Source of the DNA: Rhizosphaericola mali
GTDB lineage: Bacteria; Bacteroidota; Bacteroidia; Chitinophagales; Chitinophagaceae
DNA: 64,000 bases
Direction of reading: 5' to 3'
Assembly (NCBI RefSeq): GCF_004337365.2
Contig: NZ_CP044016.1
Location: forward strand, 248,001-312,000
The position numbers were made by a program, and so were the translations under genes. The notes under the pieces are model-generated. The model was not told the origin of the DNA. It did not search any database and saw nothing but the letters and a program-made list of their open reading frames with translations. Of this stretch, positions 1 through 8,708 are shown piece after piece. Each line of letters opens with the position of its first letter. The stretch's first letter is position 1.

Positions 1-2301
1 AGTCCAAATGGAAAAGAAATAGCTTATGTCAAAAGAGGAGAAGTATTTGTAAGTAGCGTAGAAGGCAAATTTACCAAACGTATTACGAATACACCGCAAC
101 AAGAGCGTATGGTGCAATGGAGTCCAGATGGAAAAACTTTAGTCTATGCAACAGAAAGAGGAAAAAGTTGGGATATCTATCAAGCGACAAAAGCGAAAGC
201 AAATGAACCCTATTTCTTTGCAGCAACTATAATTAAAGAAGAGCCTTTGATCGCTACCGAAAAGGATGAATTTCAACCGAAATATTCCCCAGATGGCAAG
301 ACCGTTGCCTATGTTGAAGAGCGTAATATTTTGAAAGTATTTAATTTGAATACCAAAACCTCCAAAACGCTTTTACCTGAAGGACACAACCATAGTTATA
401 GCGATGGAGATTGGGATTTTTCCTGGCGTCCAGATAGCAAATGGTTGATGGTGGATGATCAACGTGGTTATTTTATGGCAAGTAATGCTGCATTGATCAA
501 AGCGGATGGTTCCAAAGAAATTCAATATCCGATTAGTAGTGGCTTTGGTGAAGGTGATGATAAATGGGGCTTGAATGGAAAAATGTTTACCTACGCGAGT
601 GCAAAATTGGGACGTAAATCACTCGCAATGCAAGGAGGCGCAGAGGTTGATATTTACGCTGCATTTTTTGACCAAAAGGACTATGATCGCTATACCTTAA
701 GTAAAGACGACTATGATTTATTATTAGAAACAGAAAAAGGAAATAAAAAAACAGATTCTTCTAAAAAAGAAGAACCAACTATAGATGTCGCTGGCAAAAA
801 ATCTACATTCCATAAAGAACCTACGCAATTTAAGGATTTATGGAAAAAAGAAGAATCGCCAATTAACTTAAAAAGTATTGATGAACGTATCGTAAAATTG
901 ACGATTAATAGTAGCTCTATTAGTGACTATGCTTTAAATGATGATGCAAGTAAACTATACTATTTGGCTTCATTTGAAAATGGATATGATCTTTGGGTAA
1001 CTGAACCAAGAACACATGAAACTAAAATTCTTGCGAAATTGGGAGGGAATCCAAGTGGCATTGAAATTTCAAAAGATGGAAAAAGTTTGTTTGTAAGCAA
1101 TCGTGGTTCTTTGGTAAAAGTCGATGCGAATACTGGAAAATTATCACCTATTTCTATAAATGGAGAAATGTCTTTGGATGCCGAGGGTGAGCGTGTTTAT
1201 ATCTTTGATCATGCTTGGAGACAAGTGAAAAAGAAATTCTATGATCCTACGATTCATGGTATTGATTGGGATGGATATCATGCCAACTATGCAAGATTTT
1301 TACCGCATATCAACAATAACTATGATTTTCAAGAATTGTTGAGTGAATTTTTGGGTGAGTTGAATGGCTCTCATACGGGTGGTCGTTTTCGTCCGGTATC
1401 CAAAGATGGTGATGCTACTGCGGCACTTGGACTTTTATATGATGAAACGTACAAAGGAAATGGCTTGAAAGTAACGGAGATTATAGTTGGTGGTCCATTT
1501 GACAAAGCTTCTACTAAATTACAAGCAGGAGATATTATTACTAAGATTGATGGCGCGTCTATTACTGATTCTGCTGATTGGGCATCTCTGCTAAATAGAA
1601 AAGCGGATCAAATTACTTTAGTTTCTATTGCAGGAAAAGGCGATGAATCTATTCGTCCAATTAGCTTAGGTGAAGAATATGGTTTGATGTACAAGCGTTG
1701 GACGATTCGCATGGATAAATTGGTGGATAGTTTGAGTGGTGGTAAGATTGGTTATGTTCATGTACAAGGTATGAACGATGGAAGTTTCCGTGAAACTTTC
1801 GATCGTGTCATGGGTAAAGAAAGAGAAAAAGAAGCATTGATCGTAGATACACGTTTCAACGGTGGCGGTTGGTTGCATGATGATTTGAATACATTTTTAA
1901 GTGGAAAAAATTATCTAAAATATGCACCGCAAGGTCATTTACTCAAAGGTGGAGAGCCAATGACACGTTGGCAAAAACCGAGTTGCGTTGTGATGAGTGA
2001 AGGAAACTATAGCGATGCATTTATGTTCCCATATTCATATAAAGAACAAAATTTTGGGAAATTAATTGGTATGCCTGTTGCTGGTACGGGTACGGCAGTT
2101 TGGTGGGAAACGCAAATCGACCCTACTTTAATTTTCGGTATTCCGATGGTGGCATCTATAGGTGTAGAAAAGCGTCCAACTGAAAATTTGGAATTAGAAC
2201 CAGATATTCAAGTTCCATTGAAATATGAAGATTTCTTAAAAGGCGATGATGAACAAATCAAAGCTGCTGTAAAAGAAATGCTTTTAGAAGCTGGCAAATA
2301 G
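1..2301 (+). CDS. Tricorn-type S41 protease, 5' end outside window
   Basis: The frame is open from base 1, so 766 C-terminal residues of a longer protein are present. Repeats such as WSPDGK and YSPDGKT mark TolB-like beta-propeller blades. They are followed by a tricorn C1 region, a PDZ domain (about bases 1420-1640) and an S41 C-terminal domain. By comparison with tricorn, the likely catalytic His is in NGSHTGG (codon 1372-1374) and the nucleophile is the Ser of NYSDAF (codon 2011-2013), directly followed by the Asp typical of tricorn. Members are large, usually secreted or periplasmic peptidases that degrade oligopeptides. A hairpin terminator follows, so it ends its transcription unit. The family assignment is firm; substrate and localisation are not visible because the N-terminus is missing. 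Confidence 0.92.
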   Translation, partial: SPNGKEIAYVKRGEVFVSSVEGKFTKRITNTPQQERMVQWSPDGKTLVYATERGKSWDIYQATKAKANEPYFFAATIIKEEPLIATEKDEFQPKYSPDGKTVAYVEERNILKVFNLNTKTSKTLLPEGHNHSYSDGDWDFSWRPDSKWLMVDDQRGYFMASNAALIKADGSKEIQYPISSGFGEGDDKWGLNGKMFTYASAKLGRKSLAMQGGAEVDIYAAFFDQKDYDRYTLSKDDYDLLLETEKGNKKTDSSKKEEPTIDVAGKKSTFHKEPTQFKDLWKKEESPINLKSIDERIVKLTINSSSISDYALNDDASKLYYLASFENGYDLWVTEPRTHETKILAKLGGNPSGIEISKDGKSLFVSNRGSLVKVDANTGKLSPISINGEMSLDAEGERVYIFDHAWRQVKKKFYDPTIHGIDWDGYHANYARFLPHINNNYDFQELLSEFLGELNGSHTGGRFRPVSKDGDATAALGLLYDETYKGNGLKVTEIIVGGPFDKASTKLQAGDIITKIDGASITDSADWASLLNRKADQITLVSIAGKGDESIRPISLGEEYGLMYKRWTIRMDKLVDSLSGGKIGYVHVQGMNDGSFRETFDRVMGKEREKEALIVDTRFNGGGWLHDDLNTFLSGKNYLKYAPQGHLLKGGEPMTRWQKPSCVVMSEGNYSDAFMFPYSYKEQNFGKLIGMPVAGTGTAVWWETQIDPTLIFGIPMVASIGVEKRPTENLELEPDIQVPLKYEDFLKGDDEQIKAAVKEMLLEAGK

Positions 2302-2316
2302 AAAATTATAGTTATT

Positions 2317-2352
2317 GAAAAGCCGTTACCTCAATGTAACGGCTTTTTCTTT
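2317..2352 (+). terminator. Rho-independent terminator after the tricorn gene
   Basis: Arms AAAGCCGTTAC and GTAACGGCTTT enclose a 6-nt loop and are followed by a T-rich tract (TTTTTCTTTTT). It lies 16 bp after the stop codon of the protease. Confidence 0.88.
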
Positions 2353-2412
2353 TTAAAAGAATTATATTTGTTTTAGTGTTAAAATCGTATTTCTTTTAGT
2401 TTAATCTTTCAT

Positions 2413-3690
2413 ATGAAATTTTTTCTGACGATTATTTGTTTTTTGTTGTTAAACTTGAATGCGAAAGCTTTCCGCATTTTGGATTCTAGTATTATTGGAT
2501 TTGACGATATTCAAATGTATTCTGATACATTAAGTAACAAGAGTGTCTGGTCTGCCTATGACGCATTTAATTTGAATTTCTTTGATAATAAAACGCATAT
2601 TTATAAACTACATAACCATATACCTGATAGTGCGAATACAAAGGACAAATTAGGTGCAGTTTGGACACAAGCTATTTATTGGGATATGGCCATGAATGCC
2701 TATAAAAAAGCAATAAAAAATGGAGATAATAAGCGTGCAAAAAAATATAAGTTACTAGTAGATCAAATATATCAAGGTGTGTATGATCATTACGTTCATT
2801 TTGATTGGAATAATCAAGATCCTCAAAATGGATGGTTTATTTATGATGATATTATGTGGTGGACAATTTCTTTTTCACGGGCGTATACCCTTTTTCATGA
2901 TCCGAAATATTTACAACTTGCTGATCAAAGTTTTTGTCGGGTGTGGCATGGTTCCTATCTATTGAAAGATCGTGGATCATATGACAACCTAAATGGAGGG
3001 ATGTTTTGGAATTGGAATAATATTCATCCTTCGGATAATAGTGATAATGGAAAAATGTCTTGTATTAATTTTCCAACGGTAATCGCTGCATTAACGCTTT
3101 ACAATATTATACAAACTACGGATATCAAACATCAAAAAAATGATACTAGTGGGTTTGATAAAAATATGAATTATCCTAGATGGCATAGTCGGGCAAATTA
3201 TCTAAAAGAAGGTATGGAAATATATAAATGGGGCGTGGAAAATCTATTTGATCGTAATACGGGAAAAATCGCTGATAGTCGTCATGGTAAAGATGTGGAC
3301 TGGACAACTACAATGTATAATCAAGGAACCTTTATCGGAGCCTCGTGTATTTTATACAAAATAACGAATGACTCAGATTATTTAAATAATGCGATTAAAG
3401 CGGCGAATTACGCAATGGAAATTATGTCTGCACCTCATGGAATTTTTCCCTTTCGCAAAGGTGAGGAAGAAGGCATTTACACAGCAATCATGGGACAATA
3501 TTTGCATATGTTGGTTTTTGACTGTGGGCAAAAACAATATCTACCTTGGGTAAGTCGCACGATTGAGGCTGGTTGGAAGACTAAGAATGATAATAATTTG
3601 ATGTCCAAAGATTATTTGCAAAAGGAAAGTGCTAATATTTCTTGTTATGATGCATCGGGTATTCCAGCTTTGATGTTATTATTTAAATAA
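2413..3690 (+). CDS. GH76 family protein (alpha-1,6-mannanase-like), secreted
   Basis: 425 aa with an N-terminal signal sequence (hydrophobic residues 4-18, then NAKAF). The stretch WFIYDDIMWW (residues 141-150) carries the adjacent Asp pair (D145, D146) that forms the catalytic centre of GH76 endo-alpha-1,6-mannanases. Further GH76-like repeats of the (alpha/alpha)6 barrel are NLNGGMFWNW and YNQGTFIGA. The family cleaves the alpha-1,6-mannan backbone of fungal or yeast walls or of mycobacterial glycans. It stands alone between two hairpin terminators, with no Sus genes adjacent, so it is not in an obvious polysaccharide-utilisation locus. The start is the ATG at 2413, which gives a clean signal peptide. 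Confidence 0.88.
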   Translation: MKFFLTIICFLLLNLNAKAFRILDSSIIGFDDIQMYSDTLSNKSVWSAYDAFNLNFFDNKTHIYKLHNHIPDSANTKDKLGAVWTQAIYWDMAMNAYKKAIKNGDNKRAKKYKLLVDQIYQGVYDHYVHFDWNNQDPQNGWFIYDDIMWWTISFSRAYTLFHDPKYLQLADQSFCRVWHGSYLLKDRGSYDNLNGGMFWNWNNIHPSDNSDNGKMSCINFPTVIAALTLYNIIQTTDIKHQKNDTSGFDKNMNYPRWHSRANYLKEGMEIYKWGVENLFDRNTGKIADSRHGKDVDWTTTMYNQGTFIGASCILYKITNDSDYLNNAIKAANYAMEIMSAPHGIFPFRKGEEEGIYTAIMGQYLHMLVFDCGQKQYLPWVSRTIEAGWKTKNDNNLMSKDYLQKESANISCYDASGIPALMLLFK

Positions 3691-3709
3691 TCGAAGACTA
3701 TATTTCTTT

Positions 3710-3759
3710 ATACAAAACAAACTGTCATTGCATTATTGCAAAGACCCTTTGTTTTGTAT
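3710..3759. terminator. Convergent inverted repeat between GH76 gene and SDR gene
   Basis: Perfect 12-bp arms ATACAAAACAAA and TTTGTTTTGTAT are separated by 26 nt between two convergent genes. The position suggests a bidirectional terminator, though the stem is A+T-rich and the loop long. Confidence 0.5.
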
Positions 3760-3760
3760 A

Positions 3761-4510
3761 CTATAAACTTTTAAAACCTCCATCTAATAATAATTCTGCA
3801 CCTAACATAAAAGATGAATCATCAGAGGCAAGATATAATGCACCTGTGGCAATTTCACTTGGTTGACCTAATCGTTTTACAGGTGTAAAATTCCCCATAT
3901 TTTCTGCCATTGCTTTTGCTTCTTCTGCTGAGGAAGATATTGAGTTGAATATTGGAGTTTCTATAAGTCCAGGAGATAACACATTTACTCTTATTTTTCT
4001 ATCTACTAATTCTGCAGAAAAACTTCTTACTAGCGATCGAACTGCTGCTTTTGTTGCTGAATAAGCTGAATGTCCGGGAATTCCTTTATCATTAACGGTA
4101 GAGGATAATAAAATGATAGAAGCTCCATCATTCAAATATTGCAATGACTTTTGAACAGTAAAAAATGTTCCTTTGAAATTAATATCACTCGCGTGATCAA
4201 ATAATGCTTCTGTAAATTCAGATAATGGACTTAAGGGATACACGCCTGCATTTGCAACTAATACATCTATTTTTCCAAATTTTTCACCTACTGTTTTATA
4301 CAAATATTCGATTTCGTTTAATTTTGAAACGTCTGCCTTGATAGCAATTGCTGTATTTCCTAGTTCTTTGATGGCTTTGTTTAATGCTTCTTGTTTTCGT
4401 CCTGTAACAACTACATTGGCTCCTTCTTTCACAAATAATTTCGCTATACTCAATCCAATTCCGCTTGTTCCGCCTGTAATGACTGCTGTTTTGTTTTCTA
4501 ACTTTTTCAT
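3761..4510 (-). CDS. SDR family NAD(P)-dependent oxidoreductase
   Basis: 249 aa, the usual length of a classical short-chain dehydrogenase/reductase. It shows the cofactor motif TGGTSGIG (residues 12-19), the structural NAG motif (VANAGVYP, about 84-92), catalytic Ser136/137 (LLSST), Tyr150 and Lys154 (YSATK), and the C-terminal LLDGG signature. The basic residue in VVTGRK after beta-2 favours NADP(H), which is inference. Cytosolic. The substrate cannot be told from sequence. Monocistronic and convergent with the GH76 gene; about 215 bp of A+T-rich DNA with no recognised site separates it from the next minus-strand gene. Confidence 0.93.
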   Translation of the reverse strand: MKKLENKTAVITGGTSGIGLSIAKLFVKEGANVVVTGRKQEALNKAIKELGNTAIAIKADVSKLNEIEYLYKTVGEKFGKIDVLVANAGVYPLSPLSEFTEALFDHASDINFKGTFFTVQKSLQYLNDGASIILLSSTVNDKGIPGHSAYSATKAAVRSLVRSFSAELVDRKIRVNVLSPGLIETPIFNSISSSAEEAKAMAENMGNFTPVKRLGQPSEIATGALYLASDDSSFMLGAELLLDGGFKSL

Positions 4511-4726
4511 TTTTTCATGATTTTGTTAGTACGAAGTTCCGTCATGTATTACTGCTAATTTGTATATATACTTCCCGAATAGTTGTAAAGACTTCCTTTT
4601 ATATTAAAGATTTAATGAAGAATCAATTTCCTTAATTCTTATGCAAGTATTAGCTAAGCAGTACTTGTGATATTATAGACACAATCATTTTTGGTTCCTC
4701 ACTTATGCTTGTTCTAAAAAAAACGT

Positions 4727-5863
4727 TTAATTTGAGATGGTTGATATTTTATTATTATTTAACTCAAATTCAATATTTTTTATAAGGCTTTCAAATTTAT
4801 GATCTTTGAATATGTACGTTATGATCCCCTGTGGATTTATGATCATTAAAGTTGGCAGCGTTTGTATCTTATATTTTGTAAATATGCTATTCGACTTTGG
4901 GTTGGCTAAGCCATCTTTGTCTAGCAATGTAGTCCATGGTAATTGCTTTACATGATTATTCCATTGTAAGGAATCACTATCACAATATAAGCTCACTAAT
5001 CTAAAATGATTGTTTGTATTATAGCGTTCAAATAAGACTTTTAATTCTTTTTCAGTTTCTTCACATGGTATACACCATGTCGCAGAAAAACATAAAAGTG
5101 TAATATTCCCATTAAAAAAATCACTTGAGTTGATTAACTCATTATTAGCATTTTTCCCTATAAATGTAGGGGCTTCATGATTTAAAAGACTGTGTAGGCG
5201 GATATAGTCTTTCAAAAATAAGCCCATAGAGGTTTGTTTTAAATAGTTAGGATAGGCGTTATATATATCTTCGAATGATGAAAAGTTAAAGAGTAATTTG
5301 GGGACTTTGAGGTATTTATTTAAAAGTATGGAAGCATAATAAGAAGAGCAATTTTTTAATATAAATAAGGAATCGATTTTTCTCAAGGAATCAATTAAAG
5401 CTAATCTGATATTTAAGTTCGTTTGATTATTCGTGTTATCTAAATGTTCGATTTCTTTGATTTTTTGGTTTATCTCATTCTTTTGATATTCTAATTTTCT
5501 TTTATCATCTTCAATGTCCGAATTTTTAATTGTAAAATCTGAGGTTTCAGATATCCCTTGAAAGTAAATTTTTTTATTAGGTTCAATATAAAATTGATAG
5601 ATTTTAAACTTGGAATTCATAGAAATTTTGATCGTTATTAGCTGAGGCTCTGTAATAGTGCCTTTTATTTTAAATCTACCTTTTAGAACTTTGGTTGTAG
5701 AATTCAATAATGTTTGACTTGATTTTATAATATAATCAATCGACGAATTAAAATTTTTATCAGAGAAACTACCTATTACCGTGAATGGCATTTCCGAATT
5801 TTGCGCCAATGTTAGCCTTGATGTTAGAAGCAAAATAAGAACTATAACCCATTGTTTTCTCAT
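4727..5863 (-). CDS. TlpA-like thiol-disulfide oxidoreductase with DUF4369-type N-terminus
   Basis: 378 aa. A signal peptide (residues 1-20, ending LTLAQ) is followed by an N-terminal beta domain resembling DUF4369 (FTVIGSFSDKNF to about residue 110), a charged helical linker (KRKLEYQKNEINQKIKEIE) and a C-terminal thioredoxin fold with the redox motif WCIPC. This architecture is common in Bacteroidota and places it in the periplasm as a thiol-disulfide exchange protein. It has no redox partner gene next to it. The leader and start ATG at 5863 fit a secreted protein. The domain order is clear; the specific client is unknown. Confidence 0.88.
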   Translation of the reverse strand: MRKQWVIVLILLLTSRLTLAQNSEMPFTVIGSFSDKNFNSSIDYIIKSSQTLLNSTTKVLKGRFKIKGTITEPQLITIKISMNSKFKIYQFYIEPNKKIYFQGISETSDFTIKNSDIEDDKRKLEYQKNEINQKIKEIEHLDNTNNQTNLNIRLALIDSLRKIDSLFILKNCSSYYASILLNKYLKVPKLLFNFSSFEDIYNAYPNYLKQTSMGLFLKDYIRLHSLLNHEAPTFIGKNANNELINSSDFFNGNITLLCFSATWCIPCEETEKELKVLFERYNTNNHFRLVSLYCDSDSLQWNNHVKQLPWTTLLDKDGLANPKSNSIFTKYKIQTLPTLMIINPQGIITYIFKDHKFESLIKNIEFELNNNKISTISN

Positions 5864-5915
5864 AACTGTAATATGTTGACATTAATTCGATTCTAAGTTA
5901 ATAAATAATGCACAT

Positions 5916-5946
5916 AAAAATAGTCCATCTGTTGTCAGATGGACTA
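5916..5946 (-). terminator. Terminator of the RNase P RNA gene
   Basis: Perfect 11-bp stem TAGTCCATCTG / CAGATGGACTA with a 4-nt loop; on the minus strand it is followed by TTTTT. It starts right after the P1 helix of rnpB. Confidence 0.9.
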
Positions 5947-5947
5947 A

Positions 5948-6313
5948 ACTATAAACCTCATAAGCCGGATTCTGTTCCAACACTATCATTTATCTAGGCC
6001 AGACATTACTGTATGGCTCTAACTGCCTACCCTTGATCGTAATTTCCCGAAGGAAATATTCAGACGAGCCGCCTTCGACCGATCATATACATGGCATTGC
6101 AGCTCCCGAGGTTTACCCCTGATCCATATTACTATGTACCAGCGTGAGCTCTTACCTCACATTTTCACCCTTACCACATTGCTGTGGCGGTTATTTTCTG
6201 TGGCCCTTTCTGTACCTGTTGCCAGATCCCGGCTGTTCACCGGCGGGTTGCTCTATGCTGTCCAGACTTTCCTCCCCGTTACTTAAAACGCAGCGATAGT
6301 TCGGGTTTATAGT
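5948..6313 (-). ncRNA. rnpB: RNase P RNA (bacterial type A)
   Basis: Read on the minus strand, the region contains the conserved core pieces: GGAGGAAAGTC and CATAGAGCA near the 5' end, GGTAAGGGTGAAAATGTG in the middle, and the 3' CAGAATCCGGCTTAT region. The ends pair as P1: ACTATAAACC at the 5' end with GGTTTATAGT at the 3' end, which sets the borders. A TAnnTTTG promoter lies 5 nt upstream of the predicted 5' end and an intrinsic terminator directly follows, so it is an independent transcription unit of about 366 nt. It is the ribozyme that matures tRNA 5' ends. Confidence 0.96.
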
Positions 6314-6317
6314 TCGG

Positions 6318-6325
6318 CAAAGTTA
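6318..6325 (-). promoter_or_regulatory. -7 promoter element of rnpB
   Basis: TAACTTTG on the minus strand matches the Bacteroidota consensus TAnnTTTG. Its spacing to the P1-defined RNA 5' end (5 nt) is what is expected for that sigma factor, so two independent lines agree. Confidence 0.75.
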
Positions 6326-6338
6326 CGAGTAACTTTAC

Positions 6339-7388
6339 TTAGTATTGAAAAAATATTTCTGTCGCACCGTATCCAAATCTAGGATCATATTGATTGATAA
6401 AGTTTTTGACTTCTCTTTTTCCTTTGAGTAAATCATGAATCTCATCTTTCAATTTTCCTTTTCCGACTCCATGAATGATGATGAAGCTGGGTAAATGATT
6501 TTGATAAGCGAGATCAAACCATTTTTCAAATTCAGTCAATTGCATGGATAATATTTCAAAATTGGTCAAACCTTTCCAACTATTGGTCAATTTTTCAATA
6601 TGTAGATCCACCACAGAGCGCGGAGAGGGGAGATGCTCGCGTATCGTTTCCGCACTATATTTTATATTAAAACCTTTGGATTTCAAACTAGAAAAATCCA
6701 AACCGCCACCTTTCTTTTCACTATCATAATCTTCCGGATCTTTTTCTGGATAGATTTCAAATAATTGATAAGCAATGACAGGTTCGTTTTTTTCTTTTAA
6801 CTCTTCTACTTTATTGAAAACTTGTTTGCTTTTCAATTTCAGTTGAACGTCAAAAGCTTCTTTCAGTTTTTTCTCAGGACGATTTAAAGAAAACGTAAAT
6901 TGAAAATTAGGCTTGTCGTTCAAATCCTCAAATTCCATATCATGCAAATAGAAATCCTTGCCTGCTTTTACATCATTGATTAATTCAAAATCCTTGTCGT
7001 TTTCAAAAATCTGTTTGTATATAAAATGCAAATCCTTATCACTATGATTGACCAAATACAATTTAAACGACTCGACTACTTCATCATTGAAATCATCCAA
7101 ATAGAATTTTGGAACCATCGAAAACCATACGCCGTCGTTATTTTTGATATTGGTAACGGGCTTCTTTTCTCTTGGAATTTCATCAATAAATTCCTTCTTT
7201 TTCGCCTCTGGAAAAAGTTTTTTTTGCGTAAAACGCTTGAAATAAGGAAAGTCAATCTGATCCAAATACGCGGGGAATTTTACGCCACGTACTTCGATCA
7301 ATACCATTTCATCATTGATTATTTCAATGACTTTTCCTTCTTCATTACTATGTAAAACTAAAATTTCATCTCCAATCTGATACTTCAT
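6339..7388 (-). CDS. DUF2027/Smr domain protein (MutS2 C-terminal type)
   Basis: 349 aa from the ATG at 7388 (MKYQIGDEIL). An upstream in-frame ATG at 7466 would add 26 residues but lies before the promoter element, so it is rejected. The N-terminal 60 residues form a KOW/Tudor-like beta domain (VGDEILVLHS.EEGKV). The middle resembles DUF2027. The C-terminus is an Smr domain with the signature VVDLHIEKL and FIIIHGVGKGKLKDEIHDLL. Smr domains nick or bind branched DNA or act on stalled ribosomes and mRNA; which applies to this architecture is unknown. It is last in the ferredoxin-ddl-PASTA-rhodanese series and also has its own promoter. Confidence 0.85.
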   Translation of the reverse strand: MKYQIGDEILVLHSNEEGKVIEIINDEMVLIEVRGVKFPAYLDQIDFPYFKRFTQKKLFPEAKKKEFIDEIPREKKPVTNIKNNDGVWFSMVPKFYLDDFNDEVVESFKLYLVNHSDKDLHFIYKQIFENDKDFELINDVKAGKDFYLHDMEFEDLNDKPNFQFTFSLNRPEKKLKEAFDVQLKLKSKQVFNKVEELKEKNEPVIAYQLFEIYPEKDPEDYDSEKKGGGLDFSSLKSKGFNIKYSAETIREHLPSPRSVVDLHIEKLTNSWKGLTNFEILSMQLTEFEKWFDLAYQNHLPSFIIIHGVGKGKLKDEIHDLLKGKREVKNFINQYDPRFGYGATEIFFQY

Positions 7389-7394
7389 ACTCTG

Positions 7395-7402
7395 CAAATT
7401 TA
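7395..7402 (-). promoter_or_regulatory. -7 promoter element of the Smr gene
   Basis: TAAATTTG on the minus strand ends only 6 nt before the start codon at 7388, so transcription would start at or within a base or two of the ATG, giving a leaderless message. Confidence 0.6.
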
Positions 7403-7472
7403 CACTATGTCCGTAAAGACAAGAAAACCCGGAAAAGTTATTCCGGGTTACAAATTTGTTATTCAAATAAAT

Positions 7473-7778
7473 TTATTGTGCATATTTCTCTTGCCAAGCC
7501 AACATGCCACCCGTAAGATTCACAGGACTATAACCTGCTTGTTCTAATATAAGACTTGCTTGTCCGCTGCGATTGCCACTACGACAATACACAACGATTT
7601 CTTCATTTTGCCAATCTTCGATATCATCTAATGCCATCATGCGGATTTCTCCCAATGGAACTAAACGACCGCCGATGTTAAATTCTTCATGTTCATCTGG
7701 CTCTCTTACATCCAAAAGATTCACTTCTTCTCCGTTATCTAATTTAGCTTTTAATTCTTCTATCGTAATACTATTCAT
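7473..7778 (-). CDS. Rhodanese-like domain protein
   Basis: 101 aa, a single rhodanese domain. It contains the structural motif LLDVREPDEHEEFNIGG (residues 21-37) and the active-site loop YCRSGNRS with the catalytic Cys, followed by the C-terminal LTGGMLAW. Single-domain rhodaneses (GlpE/PspE type) carry persulfide sulfur from thiosulfate or a partner. No signal peptide, so cytosolic. It sits 45 bp after the PASTA gene on the same strand and may be cotranscribed. The sulfur donor and acceptor cannot be deduced. Confidence 0.93.
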   Translation of the reverse strand: MNSITIEELKAKLDNGEEVNLLDVREPDEHEEFNIGGRLVPLGEIRMMALDDIEDWQNEEIVVYCRSGNRSGQASLILEQAGYSPVNLTGGMLAWQEKYAQ

Positions 7779-7823
7779 GAGTTTTTATTATTAATATGAT
7801 TAAACAAATTTTGAGATAAATAA

Positions 7824-8651
7824 CTATACGCCAGGACCATTTTCACCAGGATTTGCATCATTATTTTCTGGTTTTGGGGCATTGGCATCTTGCGCACTTA
7901 ACCAAACATTGATCGCTTGCCCAGGTTTCATTCTATTTTTTTGGAAACCGTTATTTCTTGGTGGATCTTGTTTAAATATAAATCCTTCATCTTGATTGGT
8001 TACATCTGGATTGGCAGTAATTGTGCCGATACTGATATTGAATGTTTGCAAATAATCTCTTGCTTCCGCCAAAGTCATACCTACGATATCAGGTACTTCC
8101 ATCGTTTCATTTCCTGCACCATTACCCAAAACAAGCAATACACTTGTTCCTACTGGAATAGGTGTGCCAGGCTGAATTTCTGCATTGTTGACCAATTGTT
8201 GTTTGACTGCATTTTTAGCTACATCGTTGATGTATTTCGTACCTTCTAATTTCAACCCCAGATTTTGCAATAACAATTGCGCACTCGTTATAGAAAAACC
8301 ACGCAAATCGGGCATCGAGATCGTCGGCGCTTGTGCTCTATTTACGGTCAAAAAGATCGTTCTTCCTTCTTTTACCAAAGCATCTGCGTCTGGAGATTCT
8401 TTTAATACAGAAGATTTTGGAATACTATCGATATAAACAGAATCCTGTAATGAAACCTTCAATCCTTGGCTTTCCAATATCTGTACAGCTTCTGCAGTAG
8501 ATTTACCTACGACATCCGGTACTTTTTTGATATCATCATGTTTGGTAATTGATGCCAATGACATGAAAAACAATGCAAAACAAGCACTTATGATCGCAAT
8601 GGCGACCAAAAGATTTACCCAAAAGGGTCTTGTTGTAATAAATCTAAACAC
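7824..8651 (-). CDS. PASTA domain membrane-anchored protein
   Basis: 275 aa starting at a GTG codon (8651): the residues that follow, FRFITTRPFWVNLLVAIAII, are the cytoplasmic tip and single transmembrane helix (about 12-35), and no ATG lies nearby upstream. Three extracytoplasmic PASTA repeats follow (VPDVVGKSTAEAVQILES; MPDLRGFSITSAQLLLQN; VPDIVGMTLAEARDYLQT). The C-terminal tail is rich in Pro/Asn. PASTA domains bind peptidoglycan fragments or beta-lactams, but here there is no attached kinase or transpeptidase. The neighbouring D-Ala-D-Ala ligase 57 bp upstream supports a link with cell-wall synthesis. Exact role unknown. Confidence 0.9.
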   Translation of the reverse strand: MFRFITTRPFWVNLLVAIAIISACFALFFMSLASITKHDDIKKVPDVVGKSTAEAVQILESQGLKVSLQDSVYIDSIPKSSVLKESPDADALVKEGRTIFLTVNRAQAPTISMPDLRGFSITSAQLLLQNLGLKLEGTKYINDVAKNAVKQQLVNNAEIQPGTPIPVGTSVLLVLGNGAGNETMEVPDIVGMTLAEARDYLQTFNISIGTITANPDVTNQDEGFIFKQDPPRNNGFQKNRMKPGQAINVWLSAQDANAPKPENNDANPGENGPGV

Positions 8652-8708
8652 TATTTTATATTAAAATGAGCGATATTTTGTTCAATATTAATGCAAATAT
8701 TCCAAAAA

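Noticed and set aside
1666-1878. Open frame of 70 codons on the minus strand within the tricorn gene
   Set aside because: It is fully inside a well-supported CDS, has no start-site support, and no recognisable product; a shadow frame.
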